Source: Actinocrinis sp035653575
GTDB taxonomy: Bacteria; Actinomycetota; Actinomycetes; Streptomycetales; Catenulisporaceae
Assembly (NCBI RefSeq): GCF_035653575.1
Contig: NZ_DASRBQ010000097.1
Coordinates: forward strand, 25,961 to 89,960
Length of the DNA stretch: 64,000 nucleotides
Direction: 5' to 3'
The notes under the pieces are model-generated. The model did no database searches. It was not told the DNA's origin and saw nothing but the letters and a program-made list of their open reading frames with translations. Shown here piece by piece: positions 1 through 8,384 of the stretch (positions are counted from its first letter, which is position 1; every line of letters starts with the position of its first letter). The position numbers and the translations under genes were made by a program.

Positions 1-324
1 ATCGGCCGCGGAATTCGAGTCGCGGCAGCCCGCGTCCAGCAGCGGAGCGGTAGACACCACGTAAGCCTCCACCCCGCCGAACACCACCGCTAGCACGATG
101 CCGATCACCGCGGCTATTCGTCCTGCACCCATGCGCGAGCGTGACCGTTTGTACCCGATCGCTGAGAGCACGAGCCCCAGCGGCGGGACGAACGAGAGGA
201 TCGCGCCGACGAGCGCCACAGGGTTCGCCTGCTTGGCCGGTGCATCCGAGCGGTCATCGCTGCCGGCGTGGTCTGCCGGAGCCGTCTCGAACAGCGACAT
301 AGCTTCGTTCGAGTCATTCGCCAT
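1..324 (-). CDS. DUF4190-like small membrane protein (3' end outside window)
   Basis: Reading leftward from the ATG at 324 the frame stays open for 108 codons to the window edge, so the C-terminus is missing. Residues 1-30 are acidic and hydrophilic. Two membrane segments follow (around PVALVGAILSFVPPLGLVLS and AAVIGIVLAVVFGGVEAYVV) joined by a short basic loop with KRSRSR, which is the DUF4190-type hairpin. The sequence after the second segment, LLDAGCRDSN, matches the LDPGCTSAES stretch of the protein at 574-1422, so the two are paralogues in tandem. Function is unknown. An AAGGG lies upstream of the ATG but is a weak ribosome site. Confidence 0.7.
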   Translation of the reverse strand, partial: MANDSNEAMSLFETAPADHAGSDDRSDAPAKQANPVALVGAILSFVPPLGLVLSAIGYKRSRSRMGAGRIAAVIGIVLAVVFGGVEAYVVSTAPLLDAGCRDSNSAAD

Positions 325-520
325 AGGTGATGTGCCCTTGCGTGATCGTGTCGCGCTTTTACGTTAGCTGGATTAACTAACCACAACGAGCAGCGATCGT
401 ACGGGGTGCTTGGGCCCGAATCCACGGCGGGTCGGGAAAGACGGCCGGATCTCAACCGCGACCACCATATTCGGACACGAACATGAATGAATCTCATGTA
501 AGTGGGCCGTGACATGCGAA

Positions 521-552
521 GGGCCGCCGCCGGATTCCTCCGGCGGCGGCCC
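521..552 (-). terminator. Intrinsic terminator after the DUF4190-like gene
   Basis: A perfect 14-bp stem (GGGCCGCCGCCGGA with its complement) closes a TTCC loop 22 bases beyond the stop codon of the gene at 574-1422. The T-tract after it is weak. Confidence 0.75.
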
Positions 553-573
553 TCGAGGTCGCCCGCTGAGCCC

Positions 574-1422
574 TTAGAACGAGCAGATGCTGTCCACGGC
601 GTCGGCCTCCGGGCCGATCCGGTTGGCCGCGGTCTGGAACGCGTCCAGCTGCCCGGTGTCGCCCGACTGAAGCGCCTTCAGCCCGTTCAGCATCGTGGTC
701 AGGTCGGTGTCCAGAGCCTGGAGCTTGTCCTTGACCTCCTGCTTCTTGGCCTGTCCCAGCGCGTTGTCCAGCGCCGACTTCATGTTCGTCAGGTCGGTGT
801 TGAGCAGCACCAGGTCGGACTGCAGCGTGGCCTGGTTGCCGCCGTCGCTGGTCAGCTTGTTGCCGTCGGCCGTGAGCTTCGACTGCATCGAGCGGAACGA
901 GCTTTCCGCCGAGGTGCAGCCCGGGTCGAGCTGGGTGCTCTTGCTGAGCGCGACACCGATCGCGGCGTAGCCGCCGACGAACACCAGCGAGAGCACCAGG
1001 CCGGCGATCGCCAGGCCGCGGCCCTTACCGCCGATCTTGCCCGACCGCACGAGGCCCAGGATCGAGAAGATCAGGCCGAACAGCGGCAGGAAGCACAGGA
1101 TGATGCCCGCGATCGAGAAGCCGTTCTTCTCCTGCTGCGGCGGCACGTAGCCGCCGTATCCGCCTGGGCCGGCCGGGGCACCGAATCCCGGCTGGCCGTA
1201 CTGCGGCTGCTCACCGTACTGCGGCTGGCCCGCGGCGCCGAACGGCTGAGCCGGCTGCTGCGGAGCGCTGTACTGCGGCTGTGCCTGCTGACCCGCGTAC
1301 TGCGGCGAACCGTACTGCGGGTCGACCGGCGGCGGCGCGAACGAGCCGGACTCCTCCCCGCCCTGCGGAACCGACCAGTCGCCGCCCGACTGCTGCGGCT
1401 GCTGCCCCCATGGCTCGGACAC
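574..1422 (-). CDS. DUF4190-like membrane protein with Gln/Pro/Tyr-rich N-terminus
   Basis: A 282-residue protein of unknown function. Residues 1-100 are low complexity (repeats of QPQY and GQ), which usually marks a disordered cytoplasmic tail. A two-segment hairpin follows (FSIAGIILCFLPLFGLIFSI, then a basic GKIGGKGRG loop, then LAIAGLVLSLVFVGGYAAIG). The last ~130 residues form an external helical domain rich in Ser, Lys and Leu that starts with a single Cys in LDPGC. I chose the GTG at 1422 because GGAGGGGG lies five bases before it. A TTG at 1437 would run through that ribosome site. It is a paralogue of the truncated protein to its left. Confidence 0.8.
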   Translation of the reverse strand: MSEPWGQQPQQSGGDWSVPQGGEESGSFAPPPVDPQYGSPQYAGQQAQPQYSAPQQPAQPFGAAGQPQYGEQPQYGQPGFGAPAGPGGYGGYVPPQQEKNGFSIAGIILCFLPLFGLIFSILGLVRSGKIGGKGRGLAIAGLVLSLVFVGGYAAIGVALSKSTQLDPGCTSAESSFRSMQSKLTADGNKLTSDGGNQATLQSDLVLLNTDLTNMKSALDNALGQAKKQEVKDKLQALDTDLTTMLNGLKALQSGDTGQLDAFQTAANRIGPEADAVDSICSF

Positions 1423-1557
1423 TGTGTCCCCCTCCAAGGATTGATAAGTATGAGCGGCTGATCCTAGCGAGCCCCGGCGAACGCCACGAAGACCGAGTTC
1501 CCGCCGCCACCGAATCGTGACCGGACCTTATGCCGAAACGAGACCGACCGCAGCGGG

Positions 1558-3066
1558 CTACGGCAAGTCGGGCAACGGCGCAGCGGACACCCAGGAGCCC
1601 ATGAATGCGGTCAAGTCCTGCGCGGTGTAGACATCGGGAACCACCTGGAGGAAATCCTCGGTCTGCGCGGCGCCGCTCTGGTTGCGGCTGCACCACACCC
1701 GCAGCACTTGGAAGAAGGTGTAGTCGCCCATCGTCAGCCGCAACGCGTGCAGGAAGCAGGCGCCGCGCAGCGCGACCCGCTCATCCAGGATCCGCTCGGC
1801 ACCCGGGTCGGAAAGCACGAGGTCCTGAGCGAGGCCGCGCAACCGCGTCATCGCGGCCCGCGCCGACGTGTCCGCGCTCGCGCCGCCCGACTTCTCCAGC
1901 CAGACCCATTCCGCGTATCGCGCGAACGCGGTGCTCAACCAGATGTTCGCCCAACTGCTGACCGAGACACTAGCTCCGAACCACTGCGCGGCAAGGGCGC
2001 GAGCCACCAGGTTCTCATGGGTGCGCTTCCCGTCGATCATCAACGCGTCGAGCAGACCGAGAGTCTGGGCGCCGTAGATCCCGCCGAGCGGACCGGCAGG
2101 GCTCAGTGCGTTCACAGCGTCAAGGACCGCAGTACCGTACACGTCGAACGGGTACGGCCCGAACAGCGACGTGAACATCTTGAGCATCTCGCTCTGCCTG
2201 CCGAGGTCGGTCCGCGCTTGATCCGCGAGCCGAGCCGGGAACGCATCGCGGATCTGTACGCCGGCCGGGCCGGAGGAGGTCTCGATCGTGAGGTCTCCGA
2301 TGGCGACCGTGGCGAGGTAGGCCGCCATCGGACCGTCGTGCCGATACGTCCAGCGGGTACCGAAGTTCTGCGGCTGCTTGCCGACGAGCCGTCCGTTCGC
2401 GAGCACCGAGGCTCCGGCAGGCGCCGTCACCGAGATCTCGTAGGCGGCCTTGAGCGAGGGATGATCGGCGCAGGGGAACCAGGTAGGCGCGCCGATTGGA
2501 AGCGAAACCGCGGTGATGTCAGCCGCAGCCGCGCCAGCCGTACCGGCCTGCCAGCCGACGCTCCCAACCCCGGTCACGCTAACCGGTCCCGGCTGCCCGG
2601 AGTAGGCGATCTCCAGCAACGCCATCCGTCCACTGGGTAGCACGGCGCTCGGTTGGATGTGCAGCTTGTCGCCTTGTCGGGAGAACCGCGCCATTGCCCC
2701 GTTCGCCCGAACAGAAACGACGGTCATACCGGCGACCAGATCAAGACTCAGCCCGGAAAGCGCGGAATATGGCAGAAGCCTGATTGTCGCGGTACCGGCG
2801 ATGCGACCCACCGCCTGCGCATAAGACAGATCCAGCGCGTAATGGTTGACCAGGAACCCTCCGGCGCCATGTCCCGGAAAGTACGGATCGAACGATGTGG
2901 TCGCGGCGTCGCCAGGCGTCGCAGGCACCCCGCCAGTTCCCGTTCCCGCAGCGCATGCCCCGAGCCCGCCAGCAACCGCCGCCGCACCGACCGTACGCAA
3001 TGCCGCGCGCCGGCTCAACGCACCGGACCCGGCTCGTCCTCCCGGCAGGGACGCACGCGCCGACAC
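1558..3066 (-). CDS. Tat-exported lipoprotein, M1-peptidase fold without the zinc site (pseudopeptidase)
   Basis: 502 residues. The N-terminus carries a twin-arginine signal (SRRAALR near residue 20) and a lipobox ending LGAC, so the protein should be lipid-anchored outside the membrane. The body follows the M1 aminopeptidase plan: a beta-rich N-terminal domain, then the region aligned with the catalytic helices, recognisable from AQWFGASVSVSSWANIWLS and FARYAEWVWLE. Active M1 enzymes have HExxHxW there, a downstream NEGFA glutamate and a GAMEN loop. Here these read RALAAQW, STAFA and nothing recognisable, so both zinc histidines and both glutamates are gone. I infer a binding or scaffold role. 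The start is GTG with GGGAGG upstream. It is transcribed divergently from the secretion-substrate genes. Confidence 0.8.
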   Translation of the reverse strand: MSARASLPGGRAGSGALSRRAALRTVGAAAVAGGLGACAAGTGTGGVPATPGDAATTSFDPYFPGHGAGGFLVNHYALDLSYAQAVGRIAGTATIRLLPYSALSGLSLDLVAGMTVVSVRANGAMARFSRQGDKLHIQPSAVLPSGRMALLEIAYSGQPGPVSVTGVGSVGWQAGTAGAAAADITAVSLPIGAPTWFPCADHPSLKAAYEISVTAPAGASVLANGRLVGKQPQNFGTRWTYRHDGPMAAYLATVAIGDLTIETSSGPAGVQIRDAFPARLADQARTDLGRQSEMLKMFTSLFGPYPFDVYGTAVLDAVNALSPAGPLGGIYGAQTLGLLDALMIDGKRTHENLVARALAAQWFGASVSVSSWANIWLSTAFARYAEWVWLEKSGGASADTSARAAMTRLRGLAQDLVLSDPGAERILDERVALRGACFLHALRLTMGDYTFFQVLRVWCSRNQSGAAQTEDFLQVVPDVYTAQDLTAFMGSWVSAAPLPDLP

Positions 3067-3379
3067 AGCGGACCTCCCGTCAGACCGGACGAGCCCGCGG
3101 TTAAGAGCCGCAGTAACTCACGCGGTGGACACAGTAGTAATGGACGACAGTAGTAACGCGCACCATTGGACACAGTGCAGGCGGCCGATCTACGGCCAGG
3201 TCCCAACCTACCGGTTCGGCACTCCACTTCCGGCTACGAACCGGTGGCCGTGCGTCGTCCATGTCGGTACCCTTCGATAGGGTGTCCTCCGCCAGACGGC
3301 GCGCCAGGCGTCGCAACCCACGGCGGGGCGACAACGGAAGAGCAGTGTCACACGAGGGGAACCGAGGGGATCCGGCGTC
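3067..3379. other. Divergent intergenic region with short direct repeats
   Basis: This 313-base gap separates the pseudopeptidase from the type VII substrate genes and must hold both promoters. It contains repeated elements around 3123-3178: GTGGACACAG and TTGGACACAG, and two copies of CAGTAGTAA about 15 bases apart. These may be regulator sites. No ORF with a convincing start or codon use is present. Confidence 0.4.
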
Positions 3380-3793
3380 ATGGGTAGTAGCTTCAGAGTC
3401 GAGTTAGAGGAGCTCGAAGCGGTCAGGGCCAAGCTCCAGGCACTGCTCCAGGACCACTTCCAGGCGCCGACCAGCCCGCTCGCACCGAACACGTTCCACA
3501 ACAACACCGCCTCGGACATCCAGCAGACCGCCGCTCCAGGCGGCATCAAGCGGGCCGAGGCGATGTCCGACGGCGGTTCGTCCAACTTCGGCGACACGAA
3601 CAACGGACTCGACGCGGCGTACAAGCTGAACACGGCGAACGGCCAGGTACAGCAGGCGATCTACGGCCTCATCAACGAGGTCAACCAGAAGATCACCGAT
3701 CTGCACGACCGGATCCAGAAGACGCACCAGCTCTACTCGACCACTGAGAGCAACCTGCAGCTGGACATGACCCAGGTCCAGAAGGACACCTGA
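3380..3793 (+). CDS. Putative type VII (ESX) secretion-associated helical protein
   Basis: 137 residues, almost all helical by composition, with no signal peptide and no WXG triplet. N-terminal FRVELEELEAVRAKLQALL and C-terminal LINEVNQKITDLHDRIQ are heptad-like and would fit a helical hairpin as in ESX substrates. The assignment rests mainly on context: it is followed by a WXG100-type protein and a mycosin on the same strand. It could also be a dedicated partner or chaperone for that WXG100 protein. No close family is recognised with certainty. Confidence 0.55.
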   Translation: MGSSFRVELEELEAVRAKLQALLQDHFQAPTSPLAPNTFHNNTASDIQQTAAPGGIKRAEAMSDGGSSNFGDTNNGLDAAYKLNTANGQVQQAIYGLINEVNQKITDLHDRIQKTHQLYSTTESNLQLDMTQVQKDT

Positions 3794-3879
3794 TTCCGGT
3801 CCGCCGCCTAGGCGATCGGGTCGGATCGGGTCGGGAACGGAACGCGACGGAAGCGGAAGACGCGGGGTAGGGCAGTCCA

Positions 3880-5388
3880 ATGCCGAATCAGTTCAACCAG
3901 AGCACCGTCCAGCAGTACGGCGGCGTCGCGTGGGCCAAGCAGCAGGCCGAGGCGCTCAGCCCGGAGGCGATCGGCGTCCAGATCAGCGGCTACGAGGACG
4001 TCAACAAGTCGCTGAACAACATCATCGACACGCTCAACAAGGCGAACGCGTCGCTCCAGTCGGCGTGGTCCGGTGACGCGGCGACGGCGGCGACCCAGAC
4101 GTTCACCGACACGTCGAACCATGCGCAGAACGTCGTCACCACGGTCAACAACACGATCAACCAGCTGAAGACCGCGCAGTCCGCCGCCACCGCAGCCAAG
4201 CAGGCGATGAAGAGCGTGCCCGACGAGAAGCCCGTGCCCTCCGGCGGCTTCTTCAGCGGCATCACGAACACGGTCTCGGACATCTTCACGGGGACCGACC
4301 CGGTTCAGCAGGCCCAGCAGCACAACCTCGCCGCGCGGAACCAGGCTGCTGACGTGCTCAACAAGCTCTCGTCGAGCTACGAGTCCGCGGCGAACAACAT
4401 GAGCACCATCGCGGCAAGTCACGACACCGGCTTCACTCCGACTTCCGCGCCCCCAGCAGGGGGCTTCAACTTGGGCAGCGGCTCCTACAGCGGAGGCTCA
4501 GGCGCTGCAGCGGGCTATGGCTTCAGCGGAGGATCGGCCACCGGAGGCGGGAAGACGACGCGTCAGCCGACTGTCGGCGGCGTGACCAACGGCCTCTTCG
4601 AAGAGACGACTACCGCGCACACCGGACCACTCACGGCCTCCCCTACTCCGACACCTACCGGGCTCGAAAACCTCAACACGACGACCACCACCACGACGCC
4701 CGGGCCGATTTTCGGCACTCCCGGCGGTGGCCTGCCATTTCCTGCCGGGGAAGAGACGACCAAACCCGGCGGAGGAAGCGGCAGCCCCTTTGGCGACGGC
4801 CTGAATGAAGAGGGCAAGACCGGCGGCACGTCCAAGGTCAGTTCCAACGTCTTCGGTGAGGACGGCTTCGGAGACGAGTCCAGTGGCGGCCCGGCTCGCC
4901 GCACGGCTTCGAACCTCGGCGGCAACCTCGAAGGGGAGGACGGAGCGGAGTCCGGACGCGCCGGGGCATCGGGCACTGGCGCTGCCGAAGGCGAGCAGCA
5001 GTCTGCTATGCACGGAATGGGCGGCCGACGCGGCGGCGGATCCTCGAGTGAGGAAGAGCTCGGATCCTCCAAGTATTCGCGCGGCAAGTTCTTCGGCGGC
5101 GACGAAGCCGGTTCCGGCGAGGAGGAGTGGGTTCAGCCCTCGATCGGCGGTAACGAATCGCTGCTGGTCAAGGACTCAGGACGCGGAGCCAGTACCGGTC
5201 GGGTAACGTCGGCGTACGACGGGGCGACGGATGCCGACGGCAACCCCTTGCGGATGGTCCGGGGTGCCGGCAGGAGCGGTGCGAGTCGCGACGAGGACGA
5301 CGAGCGCGGTGAGCGCCCTGATTACCTTAAGGAAGACCCGGAATGGTGGCAGTCCGCGCAGAGAGTAGCCCCGCCGGTGGTGGAGTAG
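3880..5388 (+). CDS. WXG100-type type VII secretion substrate with long disordered tail
   Basis: 502 residues. The first ~160 form a helical WXG100-like region, with the hallmark turn WSGDAA in LQSAWSGDAATAATQTF. The remaining ~340 residues are Gly/Ser/Thr/Glu-rich and almost certainly disordered, ending in an acidic and basic tail with VAPPVVE. ESX substrates leave the cell folded as dimers without a cleaved signal, and none is present here. The organisation resembles long actinobacterial substrates exported together with their mycosin. The core machinery (EccB, C, D, E) is not in this window. The 3' end overlaps the most upstream start of the next gene. Confidence 0.7.
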   Translation: MPNQFNQSTVQQYGGVAWAKQQAEALSPEAIGVQISGYEDVNKSLNNIIDTLNKANASLQSAWSGDAATAATQTFTDTSNHAQNVVTTVNNTINQLKTAQSAATAAKQAMKSVPDEKPVPSGGFFSGITNTVSDIFTGTDPVQQAQQHNLAARNQAADVLNKLSSSYESAANNMSTIAASHDTGFTPTSAPPAGGFNLGSGSYSGGSGAAAGYGFSGGSATGGGKTTRQPTVGGVTNGLFEETTTAHTGPLTASPTPTPTGLENLNTTTTTTTPGPIFGTPGGGLPFPAGEETTKPGGGSGSPFGDGLNEEGKTGGTSKVSSNVFGEDGFGDESSGGPARRTASNLGGNLEGEDGAESGRAGASGTGAAEGEQQSAMHGMGGRRGGGSSSEEELGSSKYSRGKFFGGDEAGSGEEEWVQPSIGGNESLLVKDSGRGASTGRVTSAYDGATDADGNPLRMVRGAGRSGASRDEDDERGERPDYLKEDPEWWQSAQRVAPPVVE

Positions 5389-6773
5389 TCGATCGAAGTA
5401 GGAATCGAAGTTCCTATCAAAGTACGTTGAGAGTGCAGCAGCAGAGGGCTGGATTGCGGCGTGTAGGCAGCGCGGTGGCGATGGCCGCGCTGCTGGCCGT
5501 TCCGGTGCTCGCCGCGAGTCCGGCGCATGCGTATTCAAGCCAGCAGTGGGCGCTGGACTATCTCAAAGCCAGCCAGGATTGGCAGGTCTCGAAGGGCGCT
5601 AACGTCACCGTCGCGGTATTGGACTCCGGAGTCGCGTCGATTTCAGACCTGAGCGGCCAGGTGCTATCCGGCGCGGACTTCGCCAACGGCACGACGAGTG
5701 GCGGTAACGGTGAGACCGACACCGACAACGATGGCCACGGCACCGGAATGGCATCCGTGATCGCCGGGAACGGTACAAACGTCACCGGCCTCGCCCCATC
5801 TGCGAAGATTCTTCCCGTCCGCATCGACGCTTCCAGTGCCAGCGGCTTGTTCGGGCCTAACATCGCTGCCGGAATCCGATACGCAGTAAATCAACACGTG
5901 GGCGTCATCAATCTCTCGATCGGTGGAGCTAACGATCTCGGCCCCGACGTATCCGGCGCGATCGCTCAAGCGGTCGCAGCTAATATCGTCGTGGTCGCCG
6001 CCACCGGCAATCAAGACAACGGCACTACGACGGTGCAGTATCCGGCTGCGTACCCAGGTGTGATCGCTGTCGGCGCAATCGACCAAAGCGGTCAGATCTG
6101 GTCGCAGTCGAGCTATGGAGCGCGGACCACTCTCGCCGCACCTGGAGTGCAGATCTACCGGGACAACAACTTCGGGCAGCAGGGTACGTCTTCCGGCACG
6201 TCCGAGGCCACGGCTTACGTCTCGGCCACGGCCGCTCTGATCCGCAGCGCGCACCCCGACTGGACGGCCGGCCAGGTGATTCGCGACCTGATCAGCACCG
6301 CCGACCCGGGCTCCGGTCAAACCGCCGGACAGCACAGCGACCAATATGGCTACGGCATCATCGACCCCCTCAAGGCCCTGCAAGCGTCCGCGCCGTCCGA
6401 CACTTCGAACCCGCTGCTTGGGGCGTCCGGCGCCAGTGCGACCCCGGGTTCCGGTTCCGTCGGCAACGCGTCCAGCTCGCCGACCGCTGCCGCCTCGCCG
6501 TCAAGCTCGTCGCACATCGGTCTGATCATCGGTGTGGTCGTGGGTGTGTTCATCGTCCTCGGGCTAGCACTGCTCATCGTCGCGCTCGCTCGGCGTGGAC
6601 GCGGAGGGCCGAAGCCGCCCTCGGGCCCCGGCCAACACGGCGGCGGTTACCAGCCGCCCAATCCGCAGCAGAACCCGTACCAGCAGCAAAGTCCGTACCA
6701 GCAGCAGAACCCATATCAGCAGTCGCCGTATCAGCAGCAGCCACCGCAGTATCCGCAGAATCCGAATCAGTAG
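5343..6773 (+). CDS. mycP: Mycosin, type VII secretion-associated subtilisin-like protease
   Basis: An S8 serine protease anchored on the outer face of the membrane and associated with type VII secretion. The triad is visible as Asp94 (VAVLDSGV), His132 (DGHGTGMA) and Ser287 (GTSEATA), with the oxyanion Asn at TGN about residue 223. A signal peptide runs over VGSAVAMAALLAVPVLAASPAHA and a C-terminal helix over GLIIGVVVGVFIVLGLALLI, followed by a cytoplasmic Pro/Gln/Tyr tail of NPYQQ-like repeats. The ATG at 5343 has AAGGA nine bases ahead but gives a long n-region and overlaps the preceding gene by 46 bases. TTG 5427 or GTG 5433 would give a normal signal peptide but lack a ribosome site. Confidence 0.85.
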   Translation: MVAVRAESSPAGGGVVDRSRNRSSYQSTLRVQQQRAGLRRVGSAVAMAALLAVPVLAASPAHAYSSQQWALDYLKASQDWQVSKGANVTVAVLDSGVASISDLSGQVLSGADFANGTTSGGNGETDTDNDGHGTGMASVIAGNGTNVTGLAPSAKILPVRIDASSASGLFGPNIAAGIRYAVNQHVGVINLSIGGANDLGPDVSGAIAQAVAANIVVVAATGNQDNGTTTVQYPAAYPGVIAVGAIDQSGQIWSQSSYGARTTLAAPGVQIYRDNNFGQQGTSSGTSEATAYVSATAALIRSAHPDWTAGQVIRDLISTADPGSGQTAGQHSDQYGYGIIDPLKALQASAPSDTSNPLLGASGASATPGSGSVGNASSSPTAAASPSSSSHIGLIIGVVVGVFIVLGLALLIVALARRGRGGPKPPSGPGQHGGGYQPPNPQQNPYQQQSPYQQQNPYQQSPYQQQPPQYPQNPNQ

Positions 6774-6830
6774 CAGCGGCGTCGCAAGGCCACGCTAGGC
6801 GCGCACTCGACGTCAACACCACGAACAAAA

Positions 6831-6874
6831 GCTGTAGGCCGCCACCCGGAATCCCTGGGCGGCGGCCTACAGCT
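6831..6874. terminator. Bidirectional terminator between mycosin and sepF-like genes
   Basis: A 17-bp stem with one mismatch (arms beginning GCTGTAGGCCGCC) lies between convergent genes. It is followed by TTT to the right and by TTTT on the opposite strand, so it can serve both. Confidence 0.85.
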
Positions 6875-6886
6875 TTACTGGCTTTC

Positions 6887-7255
6887 TCAGTCCTGGTTGA
6901 AGAACCCGGGGTCCGTGGACGGGCTGTGTGCGCCGTCCATCAGCTCAGTGCCCTGCGGCGAGAGCAGGAAGACCCGGGAGGCCACCCGCTCTATTCCACC
7001 GCGCAGCGAGAAGATCAGGCCCGAGGCGAAGTCGACGATCCGCTTCGCGTCCGCCTCCTCCAGGTCGGCGAGGTTCATGATGACCGGGATCCCGTCCCGG
7101 AAGAACTCGCCGATCACCTTCGCGTCGGTGAAGCTCTGCGGGCGCACGGTCGCGATCCGGTAGCCGGGCTGCGCTCCGAGCTCCTCGCCGTACCACCGCT
7201 CGCCGTCGTCGACCGGCACCAAATGCGGGGCGGTCGCCCTGCGGCTCGAAACCAT
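6887..7255 (-). CDS. SepF-like cell division protein
   Basis: 122 residues covering the SepF (DUF552) domain: YRIATVRPQSFTDAKVIGEFF, then DGIPVIMNLADLEEADAKRIVDFASGLIF, then the beta segment RVFLLSP. SepF proteins link FtsZ to the membrane and shape the division ring. The usual N-terminal amphipathic membrane helix is not obvious, and no ftsZ or dcw genes are nearby, so this looks like one of the additional SepF-like paralogues of mycelial actinobacteria. The ATG at 7255 was chosen because GGAGG sits six bases ahead. A longer reading from 7336 would give an Arg/Ser-rich extension without support. Confidence 0.85.
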   Translation of the reverse strand: MVSSRRATAPHLVPVDDGERWYGEELGAQPGYRIATVRPQSFTDAKVIGEFFRDGIPVIMNLADLEEADAKRIVDFASGLIFSLRGGIERVASRVFLLSPQGTELMDGAHSPSTDPGFFNQD

Positions 7256-7584
7256 CGCACGCCTCCCTTCCGGACCAGCTGTCAACCTGCCACGCCGAGC
7301 ACTCGCCGATTCACTGCGAGAATCACGACGCGTCATGCGCGTGATGCCCCATCAGCGGGTCGCTCATTCGAGTGTTTCTCTTCTTAGCTGTCTACGCTAG
7401 CCGGTTTTCCGCTTGGACGACTCGCGACGCGCCGAAATCTGTCGGAGGTAGGTGGTATACGCGCCGCGGCGCGGTCAGTCCGCTGGAGCCCGCCCCGGCC
7501 CGAGCTCCTTCGATCCAGCCAACCGCGCCCCGTCGCATCAGCCGCGCCCGTCAGCCGCGCCCCGTCACGCCGCCGCGCGCTGCG
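7256..7584. other. Intergenic region, promoter side of sepF-like gene
   Basis: No gene is supported here. The right part (7530-7575) carries short C-rich repeats of CAGCCGCGCCCGTC type. The left part should contain the promoter of the sepF-like gene; TAGCGT on the minus strand near 7390 is a possible -10, with no clear -35. Confidence 0.35.
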
Positions 7585-8331
7585 CTATGCCAGGTTCGCT
7601 TCCGCGTAGGCAGCCATGGCTTCGCGCAGGTATCGAGCGGTGCCCTCGCCGTGCTTGTCGTAGTACTGCCGGAAGCGCTCATCGGCCACGTACATGTCGC
7701 CGAGCCCCCGATAGGCGGCAGCGTTGGGCGTCCAGAACAGAGACACCCACTCGTAGTGTTCGGCCACGGCCTCTTGCGTACGCGGGTCGTCGACCGGCAC
7801 GGACTCGGCCGCCAGCGTCGCGAACCGCTGCGCCAGGTCGACGCCCCGTCGCGCCGCGTCGGCGAAGTCCTCCCGGCTCCAGTTCGCGGTCCGCCGGCGC
7901 GACTCGGCCGCGCCCTCCGGCCACCGCTCCTGCACCTCCGCCTCGTATCGCGAAGCGTCGAAGCCCTCGAACAGCTCCTCCACGTCCATTTCCTCTCCTC
8001 CAGCCAGCTCATCGATCGTTCGCTGCACCGTGCGCGCCAGCCGCGTGAGCCGCTCGCTCTCGGCCAGCAGCCACGTGCGGTGCCGATCGAGCACGTCGCG
8101 GGTGCCGCGCCGGTCCTGGTCGTCGATCACCGACGCGATCGCGTCGAGGCCCAGGCCGAGGTCACGCAGCAGCAGAATCCGCTGCAGGCGAAGCAGCTGT
8201 TCCCGCTCGTAAAGGCGCACCCCGCCCGCCCCGGTGCCGGCCGGCCGCAGCAATCCGATCGCGTCGTAGTGCCGCAGCGTCCGCGTCGTAATCTTCGAAA
8301 GCCGCGCGACCTGCGCAATGGTCCAGCTCAC
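7585..8331 (-). CDS. TipA-type MerR family regulator
   Basis: 248 residues in two parts. Residues 1-75 are a MerR winged-helix DNA-binding domain (WTIAQVARLSKITTRTLRHYD, then RLYEREQLLRLQRILLLRDLG), followed by a dimerisation coiled coil. Residues 115-248 match the TipAS ligand-binding domain (YEAEVQERWP, NWSREDFADAARRGVDLAQRFA, DERFRQYYDKHGEGTARYLREA). TipA proteins bind thiopeptide-like and other drugs and activate their own promoter. A strong AAGGAGG precedes the GTG start. A promoter with the 19-bp spacer typical of MerR control lies just upstream. Confidence 0.9.
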   Translation of the reverse strand: MSWTIAQVARLSKITTRTLRHYDAIGLLRPAGTGAGGVRLYEREQLLRLQRILLLRDLGLGLDAIASVIDDQDRRGTRDVLDRHRTWLLAESERLTRLARTVQRTIDELAGGEEMDVEELFEGFDASRYEAEVQERWPEGAAESRRRTANWSREDFADAARRGVDLAQRFATLAAESVPVDDPRTQEAVAEHYEWVSLFWTPNAAAYRGLGDMYVADERFRQYYDKHGEGTARYLREAMAAYAEANLA

Positions 8332-8353
8332 GGTCTTTCCTCCTTCGCCGACG

Positions 8354-8384
8354 ACGCTAGGCGTTGACGCAGCGTAAAGCGCAA
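8354..8384 (-). promoter_or_regulatory. MerR-type promoter (19-bp spacer) of the TipA-like gene
   Basis: On the minus strand TTGCGC (8379-8384) and TAGCGT (8354-8359) are separated by exactly 19 bases, the stretched spacing of MerR-activated promoters. A partial dyad around GCGTTGACGCAGCGTAA lies in the spacer, which suggests autoregulation. Confidence 0.5.
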
